Assembly: GCA_035294855.1 (NCBI GenBank)
Contig: DATGKD010000065.1
Location: forward strand, 1 to 17,757
Direction of reading: 5' to 3'
Source of the DNA: DATGKD01 sp035294855
GTDB taxonomy: Bacteria > Actinomycetota > Acidimicrobiia > Acidimicrobiales > UBA8190
DNA: 17,757 bases
Shown piece by piece: positions 5,770-13,257 of the stretch. The position numbers were made by a program, and so were the translations under genes. Position 1 is the first letter of the stretch, and every line of letters starts with the position of its first letter. The notes below the pieces were generated by a model that saw only the letters and a program-made list of their open reading frames with translations, had not been told where the DNA came from and made no database searches.

Positions 5770-8159
5770 CGCCGGAGCCGGAGGCTCTGCTCCACGAGGT
5801 GCGCGTCGCGGACCTCGCCGGCGAGCCGGCCGCCTCGACGGGGCGCATCCTCGCCGACCTCGGCGCGGACGTGGTCAAGGTCGAGCCGGCGGGAGGCGAT
5901 CCGCTGCGGCGAGTGCCGCCGCTCGGTCCCGACGGCCGTTCCCTCCGCCACCTGGCGTGGAACGCCGGCAAGCGCCTCGTCGAGGTGAACGGCGCGGGCG
6001 ACCCTCGTCTCGCCGAGCTGCTCCGTGAAGCCGACGTCGTCCTGACGACGCCGGGGTGGCCGGGCGCGCTCGACCCCGACCCGTCGCTCGCCCCCGACGC
6101 CGTGTGGGTGCGCGTCACCCCGTTCGGTGCCGACGGGCCCCGGGCCTCGTGGAGGGCGAGCGACCTCGGGGTGATGGCGTCGACGGGGAACATGTACTGC
6201 ACCGGCGACCCCGGTCGCGCCCCGGTGCGGTGCACGGAGCCCACCGCCTACGCGCACGTCGGCCCGGAGGCGGCGTTCGCGGCGCTGACCGGCCTCGCCT
6301 CGGGTCGGCCCCAGGTGGTCGACGTCTCCGTCCAGGAGGCGGTGATGATCGCCTCGATGGGCCACGTCGGGCGCTTCGGGCGGACGAAGAACCGCGGGGC
6401 GCGCTCGGGGGCGACCGTCGGCAACACCCGCGAGATCTGGCCGTGCCAGGACGGGTGGGTGTCGTTCGGCCTGCGCGGTGGCAAGGCGCGCGTCGCCAAC
6501 CTGCAGACGATCACGCGTCTGGTCGACGAGGAAGGGCTCGCCACCCCGGCGCTCACCGAGCGGGACTGGACGACGTACGACCACCGCGCCGTGACCCCCG
6601 CAGAGCTGGAGGCCATCGGCGGGCCGATCGCCGAGTACTTCGCGCGCCACACCATGGCCGAGCTGTACGAGATCGCCTGCGAGACCAACCTGATGCTCGC
6701 CCCGGCCAACTCGCCGCGCGAGCTGCTCGAGAGTCGACAGCTGGCGGCGCGGGGCTTCTTCGTGCCCGTCGGCGACGTCGCCCGCTTCCCGCGCTCGTTC
6801 GTCATCACCACCAGTGCCGGGGACCCCGTGCGCCTGCCCGGCCCCCAAGGGCCCGGGCAACCGGTGCCCGACGACGCGCCCGTCCGGTGGCCGGCCCGGC
6901 CCCGACGCGACGGCGGCGCGCGGCCGAGCCGCGCGACCGGGTCAGGCGGCAGCCCCGGGGCGTGGGCGGGGGCCCGGCTCCTGGAGTTCGGCACGGGCGC
7001 GGCGGGACCGATCGCGGTGCGGTACTTCGCGGAGCACGGGGGGACGGTGGTGCGCGTCGAGTCGCGCAGCCGGCCCGACTTCCTGCGCACCTATGGCAAC
7101 GTGCCCGGCAACCCGTGCGGCCTCGAGGGCGGCGACATGTTCGACTCCGTCAACGTGGGCAAGCTCGGCGTGAGCCTGAACCTGAAGCACCCCGAGGGAG
7201 TCGCCATCGCCAAGCGGCTCGTGCAATGGGCCGACGCGGTGGCGGAGAACTTCGCGCCGCGCGCCATGCGCAGCTTCGGGCTCGACTACGCGTCGCTCGC
7301 CGCCGAGAAGCCCGACCTCGTCATGGTGAGCTCGTGCCTGCAGGGCCAGACCGGGCCCCACAAGGACTACCCCGGCTTCGGTGGCCAGGGATCGGCGCTC
7401 GGCGGCTACAACCTCCTCACCGGCTGGCCCGACCTCGAGCCGGTGGGACCGTTCGGCACGATTACGGACTCCCTGGCGCCGCGCTTCGTGGCCAGCGCGC
7501 TCGCGGCCGGACTGCTCTACCGCCGGCGCACCGGGCGCGGCGTGCACCTGGACGTGAGCCAGGTGGAGGCGGCCGTCTTCTCGTTGTCGCCCTGGGTGCT
7601 CGACTACGAGGTGAACGGCCGCACGCGCGTGCGCGCCGGCAACCGGTCCGAGCGCGCCGTGCCCCACGGGGCGTTCCCGTGCGCAGGCGAGGACCGCTGG
7701 GTGGCCGTCGCCTGCTGGTCGGACGACGACTGGGCGCGCCTGGCCGGCGCCATGGGCCTGGACGACGCCACCACCGGCCGGCTGGCCACGTTCGACGCCC
7801 GACGTCGGGCGGAGGACGAGGTCGAACAGATCGTGTCGGCGTGGACGGAGACCCGCGCCGCCGGGGAGGTCGCCGCCACCCTGCAGGACCTGGGCGTCGA
7901 GGCCGTCCCCGTGGCGGACTTCGGTGACGCCTTCGCCGACGAGCAGTTGCGCCACCGGGGGCACTTCGTCCCGCTCACCCACGCGTGCATGGGCGCGTGC
8001 GAGTACGAGCGCAACGGCTTCCGGCTCTCGGACGCGTCGGCCGGTTACGACCGCACGAGCCCCTTGTTGGGCGAACACAACGACGTCGTGCTCGGCGAGA
8101 TCCTCGGGATCGACGACACCGAGCGCAAACGCCTGGCCGACGAAGGCGTGCTCGACTGA
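5766..8159 (+). CDS. Tandem-domain family III CoA-transferase (CaiB/BaiF), N-terminal half apparently degenerate
   Basis: A 797-residue protein from the GTG at 5766, which overlaps the thiolase stop (GTGA). It contains two CaiB/BaiF modules. Module 1 covers about residues 1-365 (VRVADLAGEPAASTGRILAD near the start, the LGADVVKVEP strand, then VVDVSVQEAV). A Pro/Arg/Gly-rich linker spans about 365-395. Module 2 (about 396-797) starts GARLLEFGTGAAGPIAVRYF and includes RTGRGVHLDVSQVEAAV. Family III enzymes move CoA between carboxylates through an aspartyl thioester. Module 2 has Asp568 in the TITDSLAP segment at the expected position. In module 1 the equivalent position appears to be Tyr162 (PTAYAHVGPEAAF), so that half is probably structural. 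It most likely loads CoA onto the pathway acid. Single-domain relatives are about 400 residues, so this is a duplicated, fused form. It ends 22 nt from the convergent DUF2889 gene. Confidence 0.87.
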   Translation: MTPEPEALLHEVRVADLAGEPAASTGRILADLGADVVKVEPAGGDPLRRVPPLGPDGRSLRHLAWNAGKRLVEVNGAGDPRLAELLREADVVLTTPGWPGALDPDPSLAPDAVWVRVTPFGADGPRASWRASDLGVMASTGNMYCTGDPGRAPVRCTEPTAYAHVGPEAAFAALTGLASGRPQVVDVSVQEAVMIASMGHVGRFGRTKNRGARSGATVGNTREIWPCQDGWVSFGLRGGKARVANLQTITRLVDEEGLATPALTERDWTTYDHRAVTPAELEAIGGPIAEYFARHTMAELYEIACETNLMLAPANSPRELLESRQLAARGFFVPVGDVARFPRSFVITTSAGDPVRLPGPQGPGQPVPDDAPVRWPARPRRDGGARPSRATGSGGSPGAWAGARLLEFGTGAAGPIAVRYFAEHGGTVVRVESRSRPDFLRTYGNVPGNPCGLEGGDMFDSVNVGKLGVSLNLKHPEGVAIAKRLVQWADAVAENFAPRAMRSFGLDYASLAAEKPDLVMVSSCLQGQTGPHKDYPGFGGQGSALGGYNLLTGWPDLEPVGPFGTITDSLAPRFVASALAAGLLYRRRTGRGVHLDVSQVEAAVFSLSPWVLDYEVNGRTRVRAGNRSERAVPHGAFPCAGEDRWVAVACWSDDDWARLAGAMGLDDATTGRLATFDARRRAEDEVEQIVSAWTETRAAGEVAATLQDLGVEAVPVADFGDAFADEQLRHRGHFVPLTHACMGACEYERNGFRLSDASAGYDRTSPLLGEHNDVVLGEILGIDDTERKRLADEGVLD

Positions 8160-8181
8160 CCGGCGCGGCGGGCAGGCCCCG

Positions 8182-9183
8182 TCAGCGCACCGGCGGCGCA
8201 CCCACGAGGTCCCCCACACCTCCGAGCGCACGGAGAAGATCGTTCAAGTGCGTGCACGACGCGATGCCGGACAAGGTGTCCCCCACCGCGGTGGCGAACG
8301 TGCGCACCTCGAGCCCGACGAGCGCGCCCACGGCCTGACCGGCCGCGGGGCATTCGGGGAACGGCAGGACGCGGGGCTCCGCCTCGATCTCCTCGAGCAC
8401 ACCGTGTGCCCCGCGGGCGCGCACGGCGTACTCGTGCAGGACCACCTCGGCACCATCACCTTCGCCGACGGTGTCGCGGAACATCGCCCAGATCGAAAAG
8501 GCGCCGTCGGTGTCGGTGACCACGTCGATGCAACGGCGGCGGCGCATCCAGTCCGCATCGAGCGCAGCGACGTCGTGCCACGCCCACGGGTCGTCACCGG
8601 TGTCGTCCGGCGCGGGCGGGCAGTCCTGCACGGGCACGCCCTCGCCCGCCTCGACGCTGCGCACCGCCGTCCCACCGGCGCGCCACCCTGAGCACAGGTC
8701 GGTCATGCGGTCCAGCGCGCCCGACGGCATGAGGCTCGCCGGGTGGTGCCCGGCGCGTCGGGCGAGGCGCATCCACGCATAGCCGGAGATCAGCGCGGCC
8801 GCGGGCATGTCGTCGAGCACCTGGCGCAGCAACGAGCCGGCTTCGGCGGGGGGGACCACGGCGTCGAGCTGCTTGCGGAAACCGCCGCCGGCGCGCGCCC
8901 CCACCAGCTTGGTCGCCCACGACACCGCCGGCGACGTTTCGAGCGACTCGAGGCGACGAGCGGTGTCGAACCCGGCGCGCACGTGGGCCTCGGCGAGCAC
9001 CCTGACGAAGCCCGGTGCCTCGCCGGTCGACAGGTCGCGGGCACCGCCCTCCATCCCGAGCGACGACGTCCACTCGGCGCGCGGTCCGACGTCCACGTGC
9101 ATGGTGCGGCGCACCGATCCGGGGGCGCGCGCGGGCACCCCGGGAAGCGGTTCGGCGAGCGCCGCCGGTGTGCCGTCGGCCAC
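8182..9183 (-). CDS. DUF2889 domain protein
   Basis: A 333-residue protein from GTG 9183. The N-terminal RRTMHVDV (25-32) followed by GMEGGARDL (43-51), and the C-terminal sequence with EAEPRVLPFPECPAA, LVGLEV and GIASCTHLNDLLRALGG (Cys310, His312), match the DUF2889 pattern as I recall it. A variable helical stretch lies between. No reaction is known to me. DUF2889 genes recur near steroid and other CoA-dependent catabolic genes in actinobacteria, and this setting agrees. The conserved Cys-Thr-His near the C-terminus might bind a metal or ligand, which is a guess. The GTG start follows a TAGCGT -10 by 6 nt with no Shine-Dalgarno, so it is probably leaderless. It diverges from the Ltp2-like gene across operator site C and converges on the CoA-transferase with a 22-nt gap. 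Confidence 0.72.
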   Translation of the reverse strand: MADGTPAALAEPLPGVPARAPGSVRRTMHVDVGPRAEWTSSLGMEGGARDLSTGEAPGFVRVLAEAHVRAGFDTARRLESLETSPAVSWATKLVGARAGGGFRKQLDAVVPPAEAGSLLRQVLDDMPAAALISGYAWMRLARRAGHHPASLMPSGALDRMTDLCSGWRAGGTAVRSVEAGEGVPVQDCPPAPDDTGDDPWAWHDVAALDADWMRRRRCIDVVTDTDGAFSIWAMFRDTVGEGDGAEVVLHEYAVRARGAHGVLEEIEAEPRVLPFPECPAAGQAVGALVGLEVRTFATAVGDTLSGIASCTHLNDLLRALGGVGDLVGAPPVR

Positions 9184-9185
9184 GA

Positions 9186-9203
9186 GCCCACGCTACCGTG
9201 GGC
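9186..9203. promoter_or_regulatory. Inverted repeat over the DUF2889 -10 region
   Basis: Seven-base arms GCCCACG (9186-9192) and CGTGGGC (9197-9203) flank CTAC. The minus-strand -10 candidate TAGCGT (9190-9195) lies inside the repeat. It could be a second protein site or a short hairpin at the 5' end of the message. It is unlike the CTGAC-N6-GTCAG motif. Confidence 0.5.
9190..9195 (-). promoter_or_regulatory. Putative -10 element for the DUF2889 gene
   Basis: TAGCGT on the minus strand, ending 6 nt before the GTG start at 9183, which implies leaderless initiation. A 17-nt spacer separates it from CGTCGG (9213-9218, minus), the proximal half of operator site C, as a poor -35 candidate. Confidence 0.45.
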
Positions 9204-9212
9204 CCACGTTCT

Positions 9213-9228
9213 CCGACGCCGGCGTCAG
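9213..9228. promoter_or_regulatory. Operator-like inverted repeat, site C
   Basis: CCGACGCCGGCGTCAG differs from the perfect site B by one base and pairs at seven of eight positions. It is in the 99-bp space between DUF2889 (GTG 9183, 29 nt away) and the Ltp2-like gene (ATG 9283, 54 nt away). Confidence 0.7.
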
Positions 9229-9241
9229 GTTCCGTCGGAAC
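9229..9241. promoter_or_regulatory. Second inverted repeat next to site C
   Basis: GTTCCG-T-CGGAAC directly follows operator site C. It may be a separate regulator site for the Ltp2-like gene or an extension of the same complex. No clear plus-strand -10 is visible here. It is short, so chance is possible. Confidence 0.4.
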
Positions 9242-9282
9242 GCCCGACAGCCCCGACAACCGGGGAAACGAGGAAAGGTGCC

Positions 9283-10434
9283 ATGGCGCGCAAGGTGGCG
9301 ATCGTCGGGGCAGCGCTGTCGGACTGCGGGCGCGTCGACGACAAGTCGGCGTGGGAGCTCCACCACCAGGCCACCACGCGCGCCCTGGCCGACGCGGGGA
9401 TCGACCGGCGCGAGGTGGACGGCTTCATGTCGCACGGCACCGGCAACCTCCCCCCCATCGAGCTCGCCGAGTACCTGGGCTTCGCGCACCACGTCGACTA
9501 CATCGACTCCACCGGTGTGGGCGGGTCGTGCTGGGAGATCTTCCTCCAGCACGCCGCGGCGGCCATCGCCCAGGGCCACATCGACACCGTCGTCCTCTCC
9601 TACGGGTCCACGTCGCGCGCCGACCTGAAGCGGCGCACCCGCCGGGCCAACCTGTTCTTCGGCAACCGGGGCCCCGTCCAGTTCGACGCCCCGTTCGGGC
9701 ACACGCTCATCGCCAAGCACGCCATGGCGGCGCGCCGCCACATGCACGAGTTCGGCACCACCATCGAGCAGCTGGCCGAGATCGCCGTGTCCGCCCGCTA
9801 CAACGCGGGCTTCAACCCCGACGCCTACTACCGCGAGCCGATCACCATCGAAGACGTGCAGAGCTCGCGGATGATCGCCGACCCGTTCACCAAATTGCAC
9901 TGCTGCATCCGCTCGGACGGCGGCGGGGCCGTCGTGCTCACCCACGAGGAGCGGGCGCGGGACTGCGCCAACACCCCGATCTGGGTGCTCGGGACCGGTC
10001 AGGCCATTTCGCACGCCACCATGAGCGAGTGGCGTGACTTCACCGAGTCACCCTGCGTCCGCTCCGGCAGGAGGGCGTTCGGCGAGGCGGGCGTGGCCCC
10101 CGAGGACATCGACGTCGTGGAGGTCTACGACAGCTTCACGCTGACGGTGCTCCTCACGCTGGAAGGCCTCGGGTTCTGCAAGAAGGGCGAGGGCGGCGCG
10201 TTCGTGGAGGGCGGGACGTTGCGGGTGGGGGGCGCGCTCCCCACGAACACCGACGGGGGTGGCCTGTCGGCGTGTCAGCCGGGGATGAGGGGCATCTTCC
10301 TCGTCGTCGAGGCCACGAAGCAGCTGCGCGGCGAGTGCGGCGCTCGCCAGGTGCCGGACGCCAAGTTGGCGTGCGTGAACGGCACCGGCGGGTGGATCTC
10401 CTCGACGGGGACGGTGGTCCTCGGCCGCGAGTAG
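9283..10434 (+). CDS. Ltp2-like thiolase-fold protein (lipid-transfer/aldolase type) without the catalytic Cys and His
   Basis: 383 residues from ATG 9283, chosen because GAGGAAAGG (9270-9278) lies 4 nt upstream; the frame stays open further upstream inside the antisense DUF2889 gene. The thiolase fold is clear (MARKVAIVGAALSDCGRVDD at the start, GAVVLT, EVYDSF), but the active site is altered. The segment GVGGSCWEIF (78-87) places Gly81/Ser82 where the nucleophilic Cys is expected. Tyr282 replaces the HDxF histidine. The GHP motif reads ACQPGM (330-335), with Gln332 where even close relatives, as I recall, carry His. NTDGGGLS (322-329) is typical of the lipid-transfer group. Ltp2 proteins catalyse retro-aldol cleavage with a DUF35 partner. 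No DUF35 gene is adjacent, so the protein from 4101-4523 may serve it. It converges on the P450 gene with only 10 nt between stops. Confidence 0.87.
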   Translation: MARKVAIVGAALSDCGRVDDKSAWELHHQATTRALADAGIDRREVDGFMSHGTGNLPPIELAEYLGFAHHVDYIDSTGVGGSCWEIFLQHAAAAIAQGHIDTVVLSYGSTSRADLKRRTRRANLFFGNRGPVQFDAPFGHTLIAKHAMAARRHMHEFGTTIEQLAEIAVSARYNAGFNPDAYYREPITIEDVQSSRMIADPFTKLHCCIRSDGGGAVVLTHEERARDCANTPIWVLGTGQAISHATMSEWRDFTESPCVRSGRRAFGEAGVAPEDIDVVEVYDSFTLTVLLTLEGLGFCKKGEGGAFVEGGTLRVGGALPTNTDGGGLSACQPGMRGIFLVVEATKQLRGECGARQVPDAKLACVNGTGGWISSTGTVVLGRE

Positions 10435-10444
10435 CGGGCCGCGG

Positions 10445-11689
10445 TCAGGAGGCCGGACCCCAGGCGAGTGGCAGCGTGCTCGCTTGGCGGATGCCCGGTG
10501 AGAAGTGGACCTCCTCGCCGTCTGCGATGCGGTAGTCGGGGATGCGGCGGTGGAACTCCTCGAGCGCGACGCGCAGCTCGAGCCGCGCCAGGTGCGCCCC
10601 CAGGCACCGGTGGTTGCCGCCGCCGAACGCCACGTGGCGCGCCGCGTCGCGGCCGAAGTCCACGGCGTGGGGATCGTCGAACACCTGGGGGTCGACGTTG
10701 GCCGCGCCAAGGACGAGCATGACCGGGTCCCCCGGCTTCAAGTCGACGCCCTGGACCGTCACCGGCTCGACGACACTGCGCGCGATGACCTGGACGGGCG
10801 TCTCGGCCCGCAGCATCTCCTCGACGGCGGTGGGGATGATCGTCGGGTCCTCGACCAGCTGACGCCGCCGGTCGGGGTGGCGCGCCAGGTAGGCGATCAT
10901 GCAGTCGAGGGTGGCCGTGACCGTGTCGAGGCCGCCCAGCAGCATGAGCTGCGAGATGCCGAGCAGCTCGTCGCGGGTGAGCCGCCGGCCCTCGAAATCC
11001 GCGTGGACCAACTCACCGAGCAGCCCGTCACCGGGGTCGACGTGCGCCGCGTCGATGGCGGCTTCGAAGTACGCCTTGATCTCCTTGCCGGTGCGCGCCC
11101 GGATCTCCTCGGCGCCCTCGAAGTCCGACGGGTCGACGTCGGGGCGGACGATGTTGTCGCGCCACTGCAGGAACATGGGCAGGTCGCTCTGGGGCAGGCC
11201 CATGAGCCGCAGGAAGATCGTGGACGGCAGCGGCGTGGCGAACTCGTCGTTGAAGTCGCACCTGCCCCGGTCGACGAAGCTGTCGATGAGCCCGGTGACG
11301 AGGCGCCGCACGTCGGGCTCGAGCTGGGCGATGCGCTTCGGCGTGAACGGCATGTTGAGCAGCCGACGGTAGGAGGTGTGCAGGGGCGGGTCCTGCTGGA
11401 GCGGGATGAGCGGCTGCTCCTGCCCGATCTCGACCGCCCCGGCGGAGGAGAACACCTCGGGATGGCGGACCGCCCAGTTCACGTCCTCGTACCCCGAGAT
11501 GTACACGGTCTCGGTGGGGTCGAGCGTCCCCGACGCCCGCGAGACGGGGCAGCTCTCCAACAGCTGGCGGTACGCATCGTGGGGGGTGTCGGCGAAGCCG
11601 CCGAACAGCACGACGCTCGGGTCGACGGCGTCGGCCGCCGCGTCGGGCCGGGCCGGCGCGCCGGGGGTGGGCTGGGTGTCCGTGGTCAT
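10445..11689 (-). CDS. Cytochrome P450 monooxygenase
   Basis: A soluble 414-residue P450 starting at ATG 11689, with GAAAGG 7 nt upstream. The I-helix reads LMLLGGLDTVTATL, with Asp255-Thr256 for oxygen activation. EEMLR gives the K-helix Glu291/Arg294. The haem loop FGGGNHRCLGAHLARLE has the proximal Cys362. PPLHTSYRRLLNMPFTPKRI (101-120) is the usual C-helix region. There is no N-terminal membrane anchor, as expected for a bacterial class I enzyme that needs ferredoxin and a reductase; neither is in the window. It is the last gene of the ligase-ALDH-P450 operon, 74 nt after the ALDH stop, in a gap containing an 8-bp tandem repeat. Inferred role: hydroxylation of the starting compound, whose alcohol and aldehyde would feed the dehydrogenase. 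The subfamily is not assigned. Confidence 0.95.
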   Translation of the reverse strand: MTTDTQPTPGAPARPDAAADAVDPSVVLFGGFADTPHDAYRQLLESCPVSRASGTLDPTETVYISGYEDVNWAVRHPEVFSSAGAVEIGQEQPLIPLQQDPPLHTSYRRLLNMPFTPKRIAQLEPDVRRLVTGLIDSFVDRGRCDFNDEFATPLPSTIFLRLMGLPQSDLPMFLQWRDNIVRPDVDPSDFEGAEEIRARTGKEIKAYFEAAIDAAHVDPGDGLLGELVHADFEGRRLTRDELLGISQLMLLGGLDTVTATLDCMIAYLARHPDRRRQLVEDPTIIPTAVEEMLRAETPVQVIARSVVEPVTVQGVDLKPGDPVMLVLGAANVDPQVFDDPHAVDFGRDAARHVAFGGGNHRCLGAHLARLELRVALEEFHRRIPDYRIADGEEVHFSPGIRQASTLPLAWGPAS

Positions 11690-11698
11690 GCGAAACCT

Positions 11699-11729
11699 TT
11701 CGGTGTTCGGTGGTTCGGTGGTTCGGTGC
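11699..11729. repeat. 8-bp tandem repeat in the P450 leader
   Basis: TTCGGTG followed by TTCGGTGG, TTCGGTGG and TTCGGTGC, nearly four units. It lies in the 74-nt gap between the aldehyde dehydrogenase stop and the P450 start, touching the P450 Shine-Dalgarno. In the minus-strand RNA it is an ACCGAACC repeat. It is probably unstructured, so it may be a slippage product or a spacer. Confidence 0.75.
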
Positions 11730-11763
11730 GTCGTCGGTCGGTTTCGGCGGGCGGCCGGGGCGA

Positions 11764-13257
11764 TCAGCGGGCGGGCAGCGCGATCGCCTTCACCTCGAGG
11801 TACTCCTCGAAGCCCAGGGTCCCGTTCTCGCGTCCCACCCCGCTCTGCCGGTAGCCGCCGAAGGGCACGTCGGGGGCGTTCCAGAACCCGCCGTTCACCA
11901 TCAGGGTGCCCGTGCGCACGCGCCGGGCCACGTCCATGGCGCGCTCCTCCGAGGCGCTCGTCACCGCGCCCGACAACCCGTAGATGGAGTCGTTGGCGAT
12001 GCGGACGGCGTCGTCGTCGTCCTCGTAAGCGATGACGGCCAGGACCGGGCCGAAGATCTCCTCCTGCGCGATGGTGGCCTTGGGGTCGACGTCGGCGAAG
12101 AGCGTGGGCTCGACGAAGTAGCCCTTGGGGAACTGCTCGGGCACCCTGCCGCCACGCACCAGCCGCGCGCCCTCGGCCTTGCCCTTGTCGATGTAGCCGA
12201 GCACGCGCTGGTGCTGGGTGGCGTTGATGAGCGGGCCCTGCAGGTTGGCGGCGTCCCAGGGGTCGCCGTAGGTGACCGAGGCCATCATGGAGTCGGCCAC
12301 CTCGAGCATTTCGTCGTAGCGCGAGCGGGGGAGCAGCAACCGGGTGGTGATCGCGCATCCCTGGCCCGAGTGCGTGCACACCCCGATGGCACTGAGGCCG
12401 ATGGCGGCCGCGGGGTCGGTCACGTCGTCCAGGACGATGTTGGCCGACTTGCCGCCCAGCTCCAAGAACACCTTCTTCACCGTGTCCGACCCCTTGGCCA
12501 TGATGCGCCGGCCGGTGCGCGTCGACCCGGTGAACGTGATCATGTCGACGCGCGGGTCGGTGGTGAGCACCTCGCCGACCAGGTGGTCCGACGACGCCAC
12601 CACGTTGACCACGCCGGGCGGGATGTCGGTCTCCTCGGCGACGAGCCGGCCCAGGAACGTGGCCGACCACGGCGTGTCGGGCGCCGGCTTGAGCACCACG
12701 GTGTTGCCCGCCGCCAGCGCGGGCCCGAGCTTGGCGAGGTTCAGGTTGAGGGGGAAGTTCCACGGCGTGATGGCCCCCACCACCCCCACAGCCTCACGGC
12801 GGACGAGGCGGCGTTGCGGCTGGCCGAACACGTCGCGCTCGGGGAGCCACCGCTCGTACTCGTAGCGGGTGGGCTGATCGATCCAGTAGCCGAGGTCGTC
12901 GATCGGCAGGTCCACCTGGTTGGCGTACGTCAGCGCGATGGGGCTTCCGACCTCGGCGACGGTGATCGCCCGTAGCTCCTCTTTGTGCGCGCTCACCGCG
13001 GCGTGCAACTGGGCGAGGCACCGGCTGCGGAACGCGTGGTCCGTCGACCAGGTCGTGTCGTCGAACGCGCGCCGGGCGGCGGCGATGGCGGACTCCATGT
13101 CGGAGGCGCTCCCGTCCGCGGTCTGGCCGAGGACCCCCTCGGTGGTCGGGTCGATGTTGTCGAAGGTGGCTCCCGAGGCGGCGTCGGTGAGCTTGCCGTC
13201 GATCAGCAGCCGCGCCTCGCCGGGCACCTCGTGCCGCCCGTGTGCGTCGCCGGTCAT
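11764..13257 (-). CDS. NAD(P)-dependent aldehyde dehydrogenase
   Basis: 497 residues from ATG 13257. The frame is open far upstream, but the ATG overlaps the ligase stop in an ATGA and the protein then has the normal family length and N-terminus. Catalytic residues are present: Asn167 in TPWNFPLN, Glu266 in FLELGGKSANI and Cys301 in HSGQGCAITTR. FTGSTRTGRRI (242-252) is the cofactor loop and EEIFGPVLAV the late conserved motif. The family oxidises aldehydes to acids, or to acyl-CoA in some branches; the PWNFP and GQGC context suggests the ordinary non-acylating type. In the operon it sits between the CoA ligase and the P450, consistent with alcohol to aldehyde to acid to acyl-CoA conversion. 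The aldehyde is unknown. The 4-nt overlap implies translational coupling with the ligase. Confidence 0.95.
   Translation of the reverse strand: MTGDAHGRHEVPGEARLLIDGKLTDAASGATFDNIDPTTEGVLGQTADGSASDMESAIAAARRAFDDTTWSTDHAFRSRCLAQLHAAVSAHKEELRAITVAEVGSPIALTYANQVDLPIDDLGYWIDQPTRYEYERWLPERDVFGQPQRRLVRREAVGVVGAITPWNFPLNLNLAKLGPALAAGNTVVLKPAPDTPWSATFLGRLVAEETDIPPGVVNVVASSDHLVGEVLTTDPRVDMITFTGSTRTGRRIMAKGSDTVKKVFLELGGKSANIVLDDVTDPAAAIGLSAIGVCTHSGQGCAITTRLLLPRSRYDEMLEVADSMMASVTYGDPWDAANLQGPLINATQHQRVLGYIDKGKAEGARLVRGGRVPEQFPKGYFVEPTLFADVDPKATIAQEEIFGPVLAVIAYEDDDDAVRIANDSIYGLSGAVTSASEERAMDVARRVRTGTLMVNGGFWNAPDVPFGGYRQSGVGRENGTLGFEEYLEVKAIALPAR

Noticed and set aside
4510..8231. Long minus-strand frames opposite the thiolase and CoA-transferase genes
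   Set aside because: Arg/Val/Gly/His-rich shadow translations caused by third-position GC; no motif or start signal supports them.
8743..9282. Upstream extension of the Ltp2-like frame
   Set aside because: It lies antisense to the DUF2889 gene; a good Shine-Dalgarno precedes ATG 9283.
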